Below, one piece after another: positions 13,757-21,705 of a stretch of DNA of 35,924 bases. The notes below the pieces were generated by a model, which was given only the letters and a program-made list of their open reading frames with translations, ran no database searches and was not told the DNA's origin. The position numbers were made by a program, and so were the translations under genes. Position 1 is the first letter of the stretch, and the number at the start of each line of letters is the position of its first letter. The stretch is from Bacteroidales bacterium (GTDB lineage: Bacteria; Bacteroidota; Bacteroidia; Bacteroidales; Muribaculaceae): positions 1-35,924 of the forward strand of contig SFGS01000022.1 in the NCBI GenBank assembly GCA_004557565.1. Reading direction: 5' to 3'.

Positions 13757-14359
13757 TTATTTATTTATGTTTTTAGTTTCTTCGTCGGGGTTAGAAGATG
13801 TCTTTTTTTTGATGATTTTTTGGATTTCCGCCGCCAGTTCATATTCCTCTTGCTCCACAAAGCGGTGCATACGCTCTTCAAGTTCTTCCACACTGAAATC
13901 TTCGAGTTTCTGATGCTTTTTGTGAACTATCGGGCTGTCGGTTTTCTCTTCCATGAAAATGCCAGTTTTCTTCACGATTTCCGGTGTGGTGAAGATGGGC
14001 GAGCCAGTGCGCAACGCCAGTGCTATGGCATCGCTGGTGCGGGAATCCAAACTGATTTCTCGCTCACCGTTGCTCAAGCGCAGTTCGCTCATGAATATGC
14101 CTTCGCTGAATTTGTAGATAAACACCTCTTCGAGCGAAATGCCGTAGGCGTGAAACATACTCACCATCAAATCGTGCGACATCGGACGCGGAGGTATCAC
14201 ATTCTCCAATCGCATGGCTATCGACTGCGCCTCAGCCACACCCACCACGATGGGGATACGGTATGGGCCGTCCACCTCGCGCAGCAGCAGCGCATACGCC
14301 CCACTCTGCACAGGATTGTAGGTAATACCCATCACTTTCAATTCCACCTTGTCCATCAT
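13757..14359 (-). CDS. Bifunctional nuclease (BFN, DUF151) domain protein with UVR-like tail
   Basis: A 200-residue cytoplasmic protein. Residues 1-130 match the BFN/DUF151 fold: VMGITYNPVQSGAYALLLRE, IPIVVGVAEAQSIAMRLE, RPMSHDLM and SLDSRTSDAIALALRTGSPI, the last being the most conserved stretch. Residues about 155-185 (EELEERMHRFVEQEEYELAAEIQK) resemble the UvrB/UvrC-interacting UVR helix hairpin, a common Bacteroidetes architecture. Plant and bacterial relatives have been reported as nucleases, but the cellular role is uncertain. A second ATG 3 bases in (14356) could be the true start. It lies 22 bases after mnmA. Confidence 0.88.
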   Translation of the reverse strand: MMDKVELKVMGITYNPVQSGAYALLLREVDGPYRIPIVVGVAEAQSIAMRLENVIPPRPMSHDLMVSMFHAYGISLEEVFIYKFSEGIFMSELRLSNGEREISLDSRTSDAIALALRTGSPIFTTPEIVKKTGIFMEEKTDSPIVHKKHQKLEDFSVEELEERMHRFVEQEEYELAAEIQKIIKKKTSSNPDEETKNINK

Positions 14360-14381
14360 CTTATCTTTTGAGTTAATATTA

Positions 14382-15461
14382 TCAATCCACTTTCTGACCA
14401 GTGATCACGCCGCTACCATAGCACAAATGGCCTTGTGCGTCGTAAATCACGGCAAACTGACCAGGAGCGATGCCTTGCACATCGTTTTCACTCTCAATCA
14501 CCCATTCACCATCGTGAAGATGCGTGAATTTAGCCTTGGTGAGGATTGGAGTGTGGCGATTCTTGAACATGATTTCCACAGGCCCGGTGGTTTCACCCCA
14601 CGGATTTCCCGAAATGAAGTGCATTTCGTCGAGATGCAGCACCTTGCCATATTGCTTGGCTGTGCCATAGCCGTTGCTCACATACACCACATTATCTTGC
14701 ACATTCTTCTTCACCACATACCATGGTCCGCCACTCAGCCCAAGACCTTTGCGCTGACCGATGGTGTGGAACCAGAATCCATTGTGCTCGCCAAGTTTTT
14801 TTCCTGTTTCGATTTCAATAATCGGTCCCTTCTTCACGCCAAGGTGGCGACGGATAAAGTCGTTGTAGTTAATTTGTCCGAGGAAGCAGATGCCTTGGCT
14901 GTCCTTGCGGTAGGCGTTGGGCATGTGCACCTCTTGAGCAATGCGGCGCACTTCTCCTTTTGGCAAATTGCCGATGGGGAACATCAAGTGCAGCAACTGC
15001 TCGTAGGTGATTTGAGCCAAGAAGTCGGTCTGGTCTTTCACCGGGTCAACTGCCATTGCCAGATATTTGGTATCGCCCACGAATGCGGTGTTGGCATAGT
15101 GCCCTGTGGCAGTCATGTCGAAATCCTTGCCCCAGCGCTCCTCAAAATAGCCAAACTTAATCATGCGGTTGCACATCATATCGGGGTTTGGAGTGAGCCC
15201 TTGCTTCACGGCGCGGAGCGCATATTCCATCACATTGTCCCAATATTCCTGATGCAGCGACACCACTTCAAGTGGCAAACCGTATTTCTTGGCAATCAGC
15301 GTACACATTTCAATATCTTCTTCTGCGGCACAGTCGCCCTCGTCGGTGTCCATTCCTATACGGATATAGAACAGCTGGAGATCGTCGTGTCCTTCCTCTT
15401 TCAGTTTATGAACCACCACTGCGCTATCCACGCCGCCAGAAATCAATACTGCTATACTCAT
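14382..15461 (-). CDS. mnmA: tRNA-specific 2-thiouridylase MnmA
   Basis: MnmA (TrmU) thiolates the wobble uridine U34 of tRNA Glu, Gln and Lys using ATP and a persulfide relay. The 359-residue protein has the PP-loop motif SGGVDS at 9-14. It also carries the two catalytic cysteines in MMCNRMIKFG (about residue 98) and QGICFLG (about residue 195), the family segment TGHYAN and the later FHTIGQRKGLGL. The start MSIAVLISGGVDS is very close to the PP-loop, as is normal. It lies 52 bases after the DoxX gene. Confidence 0.96.
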   Translation of the reverse strand: MSIAVLISGGVDSAVVVHKLKEEGHDDLQLFYIRIGMDTDEGDCAAEEDIEMCTLIAKKYGLPLEVVSLHQEYWDNVMEYALRAVKQGLTPNPDMMCNRMIKFGYFEERWGKDFDMTATGHYANTAFVGDTKYLAMAVDPVKDQTDFLAQITYEQLLHLMFPIGNLPKGEVRRIAQEVHMPNAYRKDSQGICFLGQINYNDFIRRHLGVKKGPIIEIETGKKLGEHNGFWFHTIGQRKGLGLSGGPWYVVKKNVQDNVVYVSNGYGTAKQYGKVLHLDEMHFISGNPWGETTGPVEIMFKNRHTPILTKAKFTHLHDGEWVIESENDVQGIAPGQFAVIYDAQGHLCYGSGVITGQKVD

Positions 15462-15513
15462 ATCGTTATTCGTTCTCTGTAGTTGAATTTGAGTTTTCTT
15501 TTAAATAAACACA

Positions 15514-15999
15514 TTACACATTGTCGAGCACCTCGTCTTCTTCCCTATTGCGCTCAATGTTTACGGCTATCAGGTAGTCAACCGAAATCTTGCCCGGACC
15601 AGCCAGCAGCAAGAAGAAGAACACACCGAGGAACATCACAGGATAGCCAGGAGTGAATGTAAACACCCCCGACGACACTTCTGGAGAGAACACCAGATAT
15701 TCAGCGTAAGCCATAATGGCAATCGAAGGAACGAGAGCCACGCGCATAAGAAATCCTAACATGATGAATGTGGCGCAAAACAGTTCCAATATAGCTATCA
15801 TAATAATGGAATCTTCAGCACCAAGCGAAAGGAAGCCTGAAAACTGAGGTGCAATGGTGCTGATGTGCAGAATTTGGCGGAATGCCACCAAACAAAACAT
15901 CAAACCGATGAAAAGACGCAAAAATAATCGCGAAAGGTTAGTGTAGGTGTGACCTGCACTATACATAAAGAAATTTTTAATGCCGTTAGGTACTTTCAT
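15514..15999 (-). CDS. DoxX-family membrane protein
   Basis: A 161-residue inner-membrane protein with four hydrophobic segments: about 22-42, 63-85, 87-105 and 118-138. The second half carries LELFCATFIMLGFLMRVALVPSIAIMAYAEYLVF, the region typical of DoxX/DoxD-like proteins. Relatives act near quinone or thiol redox systems, but the function here is unknown. It starts 12 bases after the DUF5106 protein gene, so the exported thioredoxin-like protein and DoxX probably form a unit. Confidence 0.82.
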   Translation of the reverse strand: MKVPNGIKNFFMYSAGHTYTNLSRLFLRLFIGLMFCLVAFRQILHISTIAPQFSGFLSLGAEDSIIMIAILELFCATFIMLGFLMRVALVPSIAIMAYAEYLVFSPEVSSGVFTFTPGYPVMFLGVFFFLLLAGPGKISVDYLIAVNIERNREEDEVLDNV

Positions 16000-16011
16000 G
16001 CGTGTGAATGA

Positions 16012-16893
16012 TTATGGATTAAACGCTTTTTTAATGTCGTCGACGTACTGGTTTTTGTTCATCACGCGGTGGGCATTGTCGAGCACCACAAACGATGGCA
16101 AAATTCTAACGTCGAGATTTTTATACTCGCTGGTTGCAACGAGCGTCCAGTTGGGGTATTGCGACGCCTCTGCCAAGAATTGCTTTGGCTTGTCGCCCAC
16201 ATACACATTTATCACTTTGGTATAGCCCTGCTTCACCAGTTCGTTCACACCGAGGTCGGTATCGATGCGAGTGCGCGCCAATGAGCTTTCCACACCATCG
16301 CCAGTGAAGAACAACAGCACGATTTCGGCACTGTCAACTGGCACATCATACAGTTTTCGCTTCGCACCCGTTGCGTCGGTGATGCTGAAATTATAGATTT
16401 CATTGCCGAGTTTGGTATTGTTGATGGTGCGAATTTGCTCTTGATAGTGATTTCTTGCATCTTTCTTCATCCACGATGCCTCAACAGCCGATTGCAAGAA
16501 CGCCAAATACACATCGTCGATGAGTGGCTGTGGGGTGTAGTAGAGCATATACTCGGCAGTTGCCATCAGTCGCATAAAGTTGGACTGGTTGGCTTGCGCC
16601 TTGTTCATCAGCAAGCGAACTGAACTCTGACCCACATTCTTGTTAGCAGAACTCATGATTTGAAAATAGTCAACAAATGTGGATTGAAGTGCGCTGTCGG
16701 TTTCAGCAGTGAGTGGTTTGTGGAAGTCGAAATTATCCCAAAAGTGAGTGGTACTATAGTTGCAGCGGCTCTCAAGCGATGTGCATGTGTCGGGAGCTAC
16801 TGGATATTCAAACATAGTTTTACTTTGAGCACTGGCTTTTGTAGCTGCCAGTGAGAGCAAAAGTAGGGATAATAAAGCAAAAAACTTTTTCAT
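16012..16893 (-). CDS. Exported DUF5106-type thioredoxin-like protein without cysteines at the active site
   Basis: The 293-residue protein starting at MKKFFALLSLL has a Sec signal peptide ending near ATKASAQ (about residue 23). An upstream in-frame ATG at 16923 would add ten residues before the signal and is less likely. The N-terminal half is helical (DUF5106-like). The C-terminal half has a thioredoxin-like order: EIVLLFFTGDGVESS where the CxxC would be, then YTKVINVYVGD and ILPSFVVLDNAHRV with the cis-Pro region. No active-site cysteines are present. It heads a same-strand run with DoxX, mnmA, the BFN protein and the permease, and has its own predicted promoter. Confidence 0.78.
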   Translation of the reverse strand: MKKFFALLSLLLLSLAATKASAQSKTMFEYPVAPDTCTSLESRCNYSTTHFWDNFDFHKPLTAETDSALQSTFVDYFQIMSSANKNVGQSSVRLLMNKAQANQSNFMRLMATAEYMLYYTPQPLIDDVYLAFLQSAVEASWMKKDARNHYQEQIRTINNTKLGNEIYNFSITDATGAKRKLYDVPVDSAEIVLLFFTGDGVESSLARTRIDTDLGVNELVKQGYTKVINVYVGDKPKQFLAEASQYPNWTLVATSEYKNLDVRILPSFVVLDNAHRVMNKNQYVDDIKKAFNP

Positions 16894-16931
16894 ATTTCGT
16901 TGCGTTGTTACACTATTTACCAATTAAAAAG

Positions 16932-16962
16932 TAAAATTACAGCAAATAGGTCATTCGTCAAA
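16932..16962 (-). promoter_or_regulatory. Predicted promoter of the DUF5106-DoxX transcription unit
   Basis: On the minus strand TTTG (16959-16962) is followed after 19 bases by TAATTTTA (16932-16939), differing from TAnnTTTG only at the last base. It lies 38 bases upstream of the ATG at 16893. Confidence 0.55.
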
Positions 16963-17035
16963 ATATGAACGCCGAAAAAGGGCGTGAAAACAACATTTTT
17001 TTACAAAATAGAGCCTATCATCGGCAGAAAAACGC

Positions 17036-17043
17036 TATTTTTG
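17036..17043 (+). promoter_or_regulatory. Putative -7 box of the small plus-strand gene
   Basis: TATTTTTG matches TAnnTTTG and is followed after four bases by the ATG at 17048, the same spacing as at 2253-2265. No TTTG -33 element is found at 19-21 bases. If used, the message would be leaderless. Confidence 0.4.
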
Positions 17044-17047
17044 CAAT

Positions 17048-17290
17048 ATGGACAACTATATCGTATATTTTGAATATTACAGCGAGGGCGAAAGCGGAAA
17101 CGACAAATACCGCTTCACCTCAAAAACCGAGGCACTTGAACAGATGGCGGAACTGAAGCAAGCCATAAAAGTGAATTTCTGCGACAGCACCGAAACCGAA
17201 ACAATAGAAGAACCCGACTTCTTCGGCATCATGGACTTGAAAAGCGGCGATTTCGCTAAAGTGGTTTTGAGGGAAGAAATAAGAGGGTAG
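17048..17290 (+). CDS. Small acidic hypothetical protein
   Basis: An 80-residue cytoplasmic protein with no recognised family. It opens MDNYIVYFEYYSEGESGNDKYRF, has a short helical stretch KTEALEQMAELKQAIKV and ends FAKVVLREEIRG. It is acidic and has no signal peptide or membrane segment. The codon use is Bacteroidales-like, and it is the only gene on the plus strand apart from desulfoferrodoxin. A 7-bp repeat array begins at its stop codon. It lies divergently from the DUF5106 gene with a 154-bp gap. Probably a real gene, function unknown. Confidence 0.6.
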   Translation: MDNYIVYFEYYSEGESGNDKYRFTSKTEALEQMAELKQAIKVNFCDSTETETIEEPDFFGIMDLKSGDFAKVVLREEIRG

Positions 17291-17329
17291 AAATTAGAAG
17301 TTAGAAGTTAGAAATTAGATTTTTAGAAG
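17287..17329. repeat. 7-bp repeat array (TTAGAAn) starting at a stop codon
   Basis: Five gapless heptamers (GTAGAAA, TTAGAAG twice, TTAGAAA, TTAGATT), then one base and a further TTAGAAG. The first unit contains the stop codon of the 17048-17290 gene. Degenerate 8- and 9-base units (AAGAAGTTA-like) follow up to 17360 and lead into the 9-bp array. Confidence 0.8.
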
Positions 17330-17360
17330 TTAAGGAGTCAAGAAGTTAAAGAAGTTAAGA

Positions 17361-17405
17361 CGATAGTTCCGATAGTTCCGAGTGCTCTGAGTGCTCCGAG
17401 TGCTC
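17361..17405. repeat. Tandem array of five 9-bp units
   Basis: Five gapless nonamers: CGATAGTTC twice, CGAGTGCTC, TGAGTGCTC and CGAGTGCTC. This is the third locus in the window with exactly five 9-bp units. It is non-coding and lies just before a bidirectional terminator. Confidence 0.88.
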
Positions 17406-17412
17406 TGAAAAG

Positions 17413-17460
17413 AAAAAAATTGGCTGCGCCCTTCATTTTGGGGCACAGCCATTATTTTTT
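17413..17460. terminator. Bidirectional terminator between the small gene and the SGNH gene
   Basis: Arms 17421-17431 and 17441-17451 pair over 11 positions with one wobble/mismatch. There are T-runs on both sides: 17455-17460 on plus and the complement of 17413-17419 on minus. It can end both the small plus-strand gene and the long minus-strand salvage cluster. Confidence 0.85.
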
Positions 17461-17481
17461 GGTGGAGCACTTTGCGCTTTA

Positions 17482-17501
17482 TCCCAAATCGGTCATTAGG
17501 G
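17482..17501. repeat. Third copy of the dispersed CCCAAATCGGTCATTAGG motif
   Basis: The 18-base core 17483-17500 is identical to the cores of the inverted pair at 3031-3050 and 3196-3215. It lies one base beyond the stop codon of the SGNH gene (read on minus as CCTAATGACCGATTTGGG). Confidence 0.8.
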
Positions 17502-17502
17502 T

Positions 17503-18165
17503 TTATTTGCGAATGTATGGAAGCAGGGCGTCGCGCCAGATGAGGTAGGCACCGCCCATAAGGTGAAGTCCGTCGTTGGTGTATTCGGGCTTCATCTTGC
17601 CGTTTTCGCCCACGAAAAGTGGGTAGAGGTTGATGAACGTAACGCCTAAGCGTTGGCACATGCTTTCAAGTCCCTTGTTGCCGTCAACCACCACTTGCTC
17701 TCTGCCCTTCAGAAGTTTCCAAAGGCGAACATCGTTGTTGAATGGCAACATGCTTTGCACATAAATCTCAGTTTTTGGGCAACGCGCCTGAATGGTGGTC
17801 ACCACTTGAGTCATGGCGCTGACAATGCTATCGGCCGACACGCCGTGTGAAATGTCGTTCACACCACCCATGATGAAGATTTTGCGTGGCTGACCCTTCA
17901 AGATGGGTTCAAGACGATCGAAAAATCCAGGAATAATATCGCCCACAATACCACGGTTTTTCACATGGCAGTTGTCGAACAGTTCGTTCCATTCCGCACC
18001 GTCGGTGAGGCTGTTGCCGAGCATGATGATGTCGCTCGAATACACAGGGAGCAAATCAAACAAAGTGGCTCTACGAGCATAATACACATCGGGATTAACA
18101 GGCTTTTTCTGTGCCATACACGAAAGGGTGGCTACCGCCATCAATAAAAATAATATGCGTTTCAT
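17503..18165 (-). CDS. Exported SGNH/GDSL-family hydrolase
   Basis: A 220-residue secreted esterase-like protein. The signal peptide ends near LSCMAQ (about residue 19); a Cys in LSCM could make it a lipoprotein. All four SGNH blocks are visible: GNSLTDG with the nucleophilic Ser (about residue 52), the Gly in NRGIVGD, the Asn in GGVNDI (about residue 102) and the NDGLHL block with Asp and His near residue 205. Relatives remove acetyl groups from glycans or act on lipids. As the last gene of a peptidoglycan salvage cluster it may deacetylate O-acetylated muramyl sugars, which is inference. It follows murQ by 68 bp, and that gap contains a hairpin. Confidence 0.87.
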   Translation of the reverse strand: MKRILFLLMAVATLSCMAQKKPVNPDVYYARRATLFDLLPVYSSDIIMLGNSLTDGAEWNELFDNCHVKNRGIVGDIIPGFFDRLEPILKGQPRKIFIMGGVNDISHGVSADSIVSAMTQVVTTIQARCPKTEIYVQSMLPFNNDVRLWKLLKGREQVVVDGNKGLESMCQRLGVTFINLYPLFVGENGKMKPEYTNDGLHLMGGAYLIWRDALLPYIRK

Positions 18166-18184
18166 AATCCATTATTTATAAATA

Positions 18185-18213
18185 GAGGGTATCGGCATAG
18201 CGCCAACACCCTC
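18185..18213 (-). other. Hairpin in the murQ-SGNH gap
   Basis: A 6-bp perfect stem (18185-18190 with 18208-18213) continues through wobble pairs to a short loop. A weak T-rich tail follows on the minus strand, just before the SGNH start codon. It could be a partial terminator or attenuator that lowers expression of the last gene. Confidence 0.4.
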
Positions 18214-18233
18214 CTGTCATTTAACTGAGTTGA

Positions 18234-19052
18234 TTACTGATTTGCACGATAAGCGTCGCAAGCCTTCTTCACAGAGCCATACTTGAGAAGCAATGTCTTT
18301 GCTTCTTCATAAGGCAAACCGAGTTCTTCAACCACCATGCGTGTACCGCGGTCCACGAGCTTGATGTTGGAGAGCTGCATGTTCACCATCTTGTTGCCCT
18401 TCACGCGGCCCATCATAATCATCACGCTGGTAGAAATCATGTTGCAGATGAGCTTTTGACCTGTACCTGATTTCATACGAGAAGAACCGGTCACAAATTC
18501 AGGACCCACAACCATTTCCATTGCAATTTCTGCGGCTTCGCTCATAGGAGCATCAGGGTTGCTGGTGATAGCGCCAGTCAAACAGCCAAATTCACGAGCG
18601 GCTTTCAATGCGCCAATCACGTAAGGAGTGGTGCCTGAAGCGGCAATACCCACCACGGTGTCGAGTGGAGTGATGTTGAATTCTTGAAGGTCTTTCCAGC
18701 CTTGTTCGGTGTCGTCTTCAGCGTTTTCCACTGCATTACGCAATGCGGTGTCGCCACCTGCGATAATACCAATAATCCAACCTGGATCCATACCGAATGT
18801 TGGCGGAATTTCACTTGCGTCGAGCACGCCCAGACGTCCAGATGTGCCTGCACCCATATAGAACAGGCGGCCACCCTTCTTCATGCGTTCTACGATACCT
18901 ATCACGAGTTTCTCAATCTGAGGAATTGCTTTCTCAACAGCGTCGGGCACCTTGTGGTCTTCCTTGTTGATGTTTACAAGCAATTCGTGAGCCGACATCT
19001 TTTCGAGGTCGTTGTAAAGTGAAGGTTGTTCGCTAATTTTTACAAATGCCAT
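18234..19052 (-). CDS. murQ: N-acetylmuramic acid 6-phosphate etherase
   Basis: MurQ cleaves the lactyl ether of MurNAc-6-phosphate, giving GlcNAc-6-phosphate and D-lactate, in the cytoplasm. The 272-residue protein has the SIS-domain signature GAGTSGRLGVLDASEIPPTFG with the catalytic Glu81. It also has the AENAEDD region with the second acidic residue (about 112) and later VGPEFVTGSSRMKSGTGQK, the sugar-phosphate loop. It is slightly shorter than the E. coli enzyme, mainly at the C-terminus. It starts 42 bases after the MurK-like kinase, matching the murT-murK-murQ gene sets known from Tannerella and relatives. Confidence 0.96.
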   Translation of the reverse strand: MAFVKISEQPSLYNDLEKMSAHELLVNINKEDHKVPDAVEKAIPQIEKLVIGIVERMKKGGRLFYMGAGTSGRLGVLDASEIPPTFGMDPGWIIGIIAGGDTALRNAVENAEDDTEQGWKDLQEFNITPLDTVVGIAASGTTPYVIGALKAAREFGCLTGAITSNPDAPMSEAAEIAMEMVVGPEFVTGSSRMKSGTGQKLICNMISTSVMIMMGRVKGNKMVNMQLSNIKLVDRGTRMVVEELGLPYEEAKTLLLKYGSVKKACDAYRANQ

Positions 19053-19094
19053 TATTGTAAAATTTTAAAGATTCAAATATAGTTTGTTGTTAAA

Positions 19095-19943
19095 TTATGC
19101 TTGCTCTGAGTGGAACTTGATAAGTCCTTCCATTGGAGCTTGAATAATAGTGCCGATGGTGATACCTTGGCTTTGTGCAGCTTCCATAAGAGTAGCCTTC
19201 TGGAGGAATGCGATTGAACCTACGAAATTGCAAGGAAGTTCCTTGTAGTGGTCGTAGCTTTCCACGTTGCGGATAAAGAAATCGGTGAAAGAGCGAAGCA
19301 CGATGCGGTGGATTGATGGCTCTTCGATGTTCTTTTGCAAGAATGGAGCGAATTGAGCGAGGAAACGGTTACCGGCTGGCTTGCGATATACGCGGTCGAT
19401 AATAGTCATGCGGTCAACCTTGTATTCGTCGTAGAACTTTTGGCAAAGGTGTTCAGGAAGTTGCTTTTTGAGCACGTCGCCCACGAGGAGTTTGCCGAGC
19501 ACTGCACCACTACCTTCGTCGCCGAGGATATAGCCGAGTGGAGATACGTTGTCAACCACCTTTTCGCCATCGTAGTAGCAAGAGTTAGAACCAGTACCCA
19601 TGATACAAGCGATACCAGGCTTGCGGCCACAGAGTGCACGAGCAGCAGCAAGCAAGTCGCTTGCCACTTCCACCTTAGTGGCTGAAGGGATGTTTGCTTT
19701 AAGAGCATTGACTACGTGTGAACCAACTTCTTCATTCAAGATACCTGCACCATAATAGTAGATTTCATCAATTTGATAACCACTGATGTGAGGAACGAGT
19801 TCAGCCTTGATGGTGGCAGTCATTTCTTCCTCTGTCATCATCAGTGCATTCATACCAGTTGTAAAGATTTGCGCAACTTTTTCGTTGCCATTGAGTAGGC
19901 ACCAATCAATTTTGGTTGACCCACAGTCTGCAATTAAAATCAT
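19095..19943 (-). CDS. murK: BadF/BadG-type amino-sugar kinase, probable MurNAc kinase
   Basis: A 282-residue kinase of the ASKHA fold. It shows phosphate-1 LIADCGSTKIDWCLL (residues 2-16), CIMGTGSNSCYYDG (about 132-146) and LGYILGDEGSGAVLGKLL (about 155-172), the usual BadF/BadG/BcrA/BcrD and GlcNAc-kinase pattern. Its position between the MurQ gene and a MurNAc importer favours phosphorylation of MurNAc, and possibly GlcNAc, at C6, as for the MurK enzymes of Tannerella and Clostridium. A GlcNAc-specific kinase is the alternative. It follows the acyltransferase gene by 13 bases. Confidence 0.9.
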   Translation of the reverse strand: MILIADCGSTKIDWCLLNGNEKVAQIFTTGMNALMMTEEEMTATIKAELVPHISGYQIDEIYYYGAGILNEEVGSHVVNALKANIPSATKVEVASDLLAAARALCGRKPGIACIMGTGSNSCYYDGEKVVDNVSPLGYILGDEGSGAVLGKLLVGDVLKKQLPEHLCQKFYDEYKVDRMTIIDRVYRKPAGNRFLAQFAPFLQKNIEEPSIHRIVLRSFTDFFIRNVESYDHYKELPCNFVGSIAFLQKATLMEAAQSQGITIGTIIQAPMEGLIKFHSEQA

Positions 19944-19956
19944 AATGAAGTAGTGT

Positions 19957-21687
19957 TTATAGTTTAATTATTATATTTTTCTTGTGGAGGATATAACCGA
20001 ATATCCAGTTAAACAATACGAAAAGTATTGCATACAAGCACGATGCCATCTTATCTGACAGGGTGATTGACTTATACGCATCGTAGAGCGCGCCCTTGAT
20101 AGAGTTGCGATCACCGGTACCCGATGCCACAGCCACAGCCTCGTTGAAGGTGGTTTGCACGGCTGTGAGGCTATCACCTTCAAATGCCTTGCTCTTTTGC
20201 ATAGCAGGCAAGAAGATGTCGTCGTATTTCAGTTCAGCGGTCACACCCAAAGTGTCGGCATAGCAGAGGTTCACTGCTGCCTGTGCGCGGTGCATACCAT
20301 GCTTCGATGCTTCCATATAGTAGTCGGCAGCCTTCACATGGTCGGTGGCGATGCCGAATTTACCGAAGTCGTAGCAAAGTGCCAAGTTGTATTGAGCATT
20401 GGCGATTGATGAGTCAGCAGCTTCGGTGAGCAATGGCAGGATTTCCTGGTCGTTGATGGCATCATCGTCTTGCATGTATACCAAAGCCAAATTGTAGCGT
20501 GCGTTCACCATCGATGAATCGGCAGCGGCAGCCTTAAAGAGTTTCAGAGCCTCATCCTTATTTTCTTCCACACCGTTGCCATTGTAGTAAGCAATAGCGA
20601 GGTTGTTTTGCGCCTGTGCGCAACTGTCGGCGGCGAGTTTTGTGTAGATAGCGGCAGCCTTTTCAGCATCACCCTTCACATAATCATCAGAAGTGCTGAC
20701 AATCACTGAGCCAAACACGATAGCCAAGAGGCTGCCCAGCACATAAAGTGAAAGTGGATTCACACCAAATGCCTCGAAGAAGTAGCACCATTTTGAGCGA
20801 CCCTTCATATCAATTACATAAATCAACAGAGCCAACACGCTCATTGCCAAACCGCAGGTGAGCAACACGAAGGTGGTTGACCACATCTTCTTGCCACATG
20901 GAATGCCGTAGCTCAGCAACCAGCCAGCCAAAATGAAGATAAAGCCGATGAGCAGGAGTCGGCCCACACGGTAAGAGTTGTCTTTGTGCTTCAAAATCAC
21001 GCCACCCACCATAAAGCCGATAAGGGTGTGTGCGATACAGGGAAGTGTGCTCAAAATGCCTTCTGGGTCAAATGCCACGCTCATGCCATTGTAGCTTTCG
21101 TGATACATGTGGTTAGGACCAAGCACAGCATTGTCGATTACGGCAATGATATTGTCGGTTGAGAACTCATAACCATGACCTACGCCCAAAATCAATGCAT
21201 ACACAGCGAGAATACCTGCAATCACCCAAGGGATGAAGCGATATTTAATGAATGTGGCGCAAAGGGTGCCAAAGAAATACACCAATGCCAAGCGTTGGAA
21301 CACACCCAAATAGCGAATTGAATCTAAATTATTTGCTGCCTCGGCAAAAGATTTGCCATCGCGGAACATGCCATACATCAAGTGGCTGAACCATTGCACA
21401 GCCCAGCCGATAATGAACAGCAGCACGGTGCGGCGAATCATTTTCACGGCGAGCGTTTTCGACATGGTGAAATTGAATTTCTTCAAAGAGAAAAACATCG
21501 CCACACCCATGCAGAAGATGAAGAAAGGGAACACCAAGTCGGTTGATGTCAAGCCTATCCATTCGGCATGGCCAAGTGGCGCATACAGGTTGCCCCAGCT
21601 GCCGGGGTTGTTGACAAGCAACATACCTGCCACAGTGATACCGCGAAGGATATCAAGGGATTTCAAGCGTTTACTATTATTTGCCAT
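19957..21687 (-). CDS. HGSNAT-like (DUF5009) membrane acyltransferase with inserted Sel1 repeats
   Basis: A 576-residue inner-membrane protein related to heparan-alpha-glucosaminide N-acetyltransferase. About ten membrane helices span residues 14-330. The signature LGHAEWIGLTSTDLVFPFF contains His40, equivalent to the acetyl-accepting His of the human enzyme. Residues about 335-530 are not membrane-like: they form Sel1/TPR-type helices (AQAQNNLAIAYYNGNGVEEN, NARYNLALVYMQ, ANAQYNLALCYDFGKFG). The membrane part then resumes with ALYDAYKSI and a last helix ending ILHKKNIIIKL, the usual family C-terminus, so the repeat block is an insertion in the loop before the final helix. The protein may transfer acetyl groups to exported or imported amino sugars. 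Its role in the pathway is not settled. Confidence 0.88.
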   Translation of the reverse strand: MANNSKRLKSLDILRGITVAGMLLVNNPGSWGNLYAPLGHAEWIGLTSTDLVFPFFIFCMGVAMFFSLKKFNFTMSKTLAVKMIRRTVLLFIIGWAVQWFSHLMYGMFRDGKSFAEAANNLDSIRYLGVFQRLALVYFFGTLCATFIKYRFIPWVIAGILAVYALILGVGHGYEFSTDNIIAVIDNAVLGPNHMYHESYNGMSVAFDPEGILSTLPCIAHTLIGFMVGGVILKHKDNSYRVGRLLLIGFIFILAGWLLSYGIPCGKKMWSTTFVLLTCGLAMSVLALLIYVIDMKGRSKWCYFFEAFGVNPLSLYVLGSLLAIVFGSVIVSTSDDYVKGDAEKAAAIYTKLAADSCAQAQNNLAIAYYNGNGVEENKDEALKLFKAAAADSSMVNARYNLALVYMQDDDAINDQEILPLLTEAADSSIANAQYNLALCYDFGKFGIATDHVKAADYYMEASKHGMHRAQAAVNLCYADTLGVTAELKYDDIFLPAMQKSKAFEGDSLTAVQTTFNEAVAVASGTGDRNSIKGALYDAYKSITLSDKMASCLYAILFVLFNWIFGYILHKKNIIIKL

Positions 21688-21705
21688 ATAGTTATGATGA
21701 TTTTT

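Noticed and set aside
14349..15482. 377-codon open frame on the plus strand
   Set aside because: It lies antisense to mnmA, whose motifs are unambiguous; it is a His/Val-rich shadow frame.
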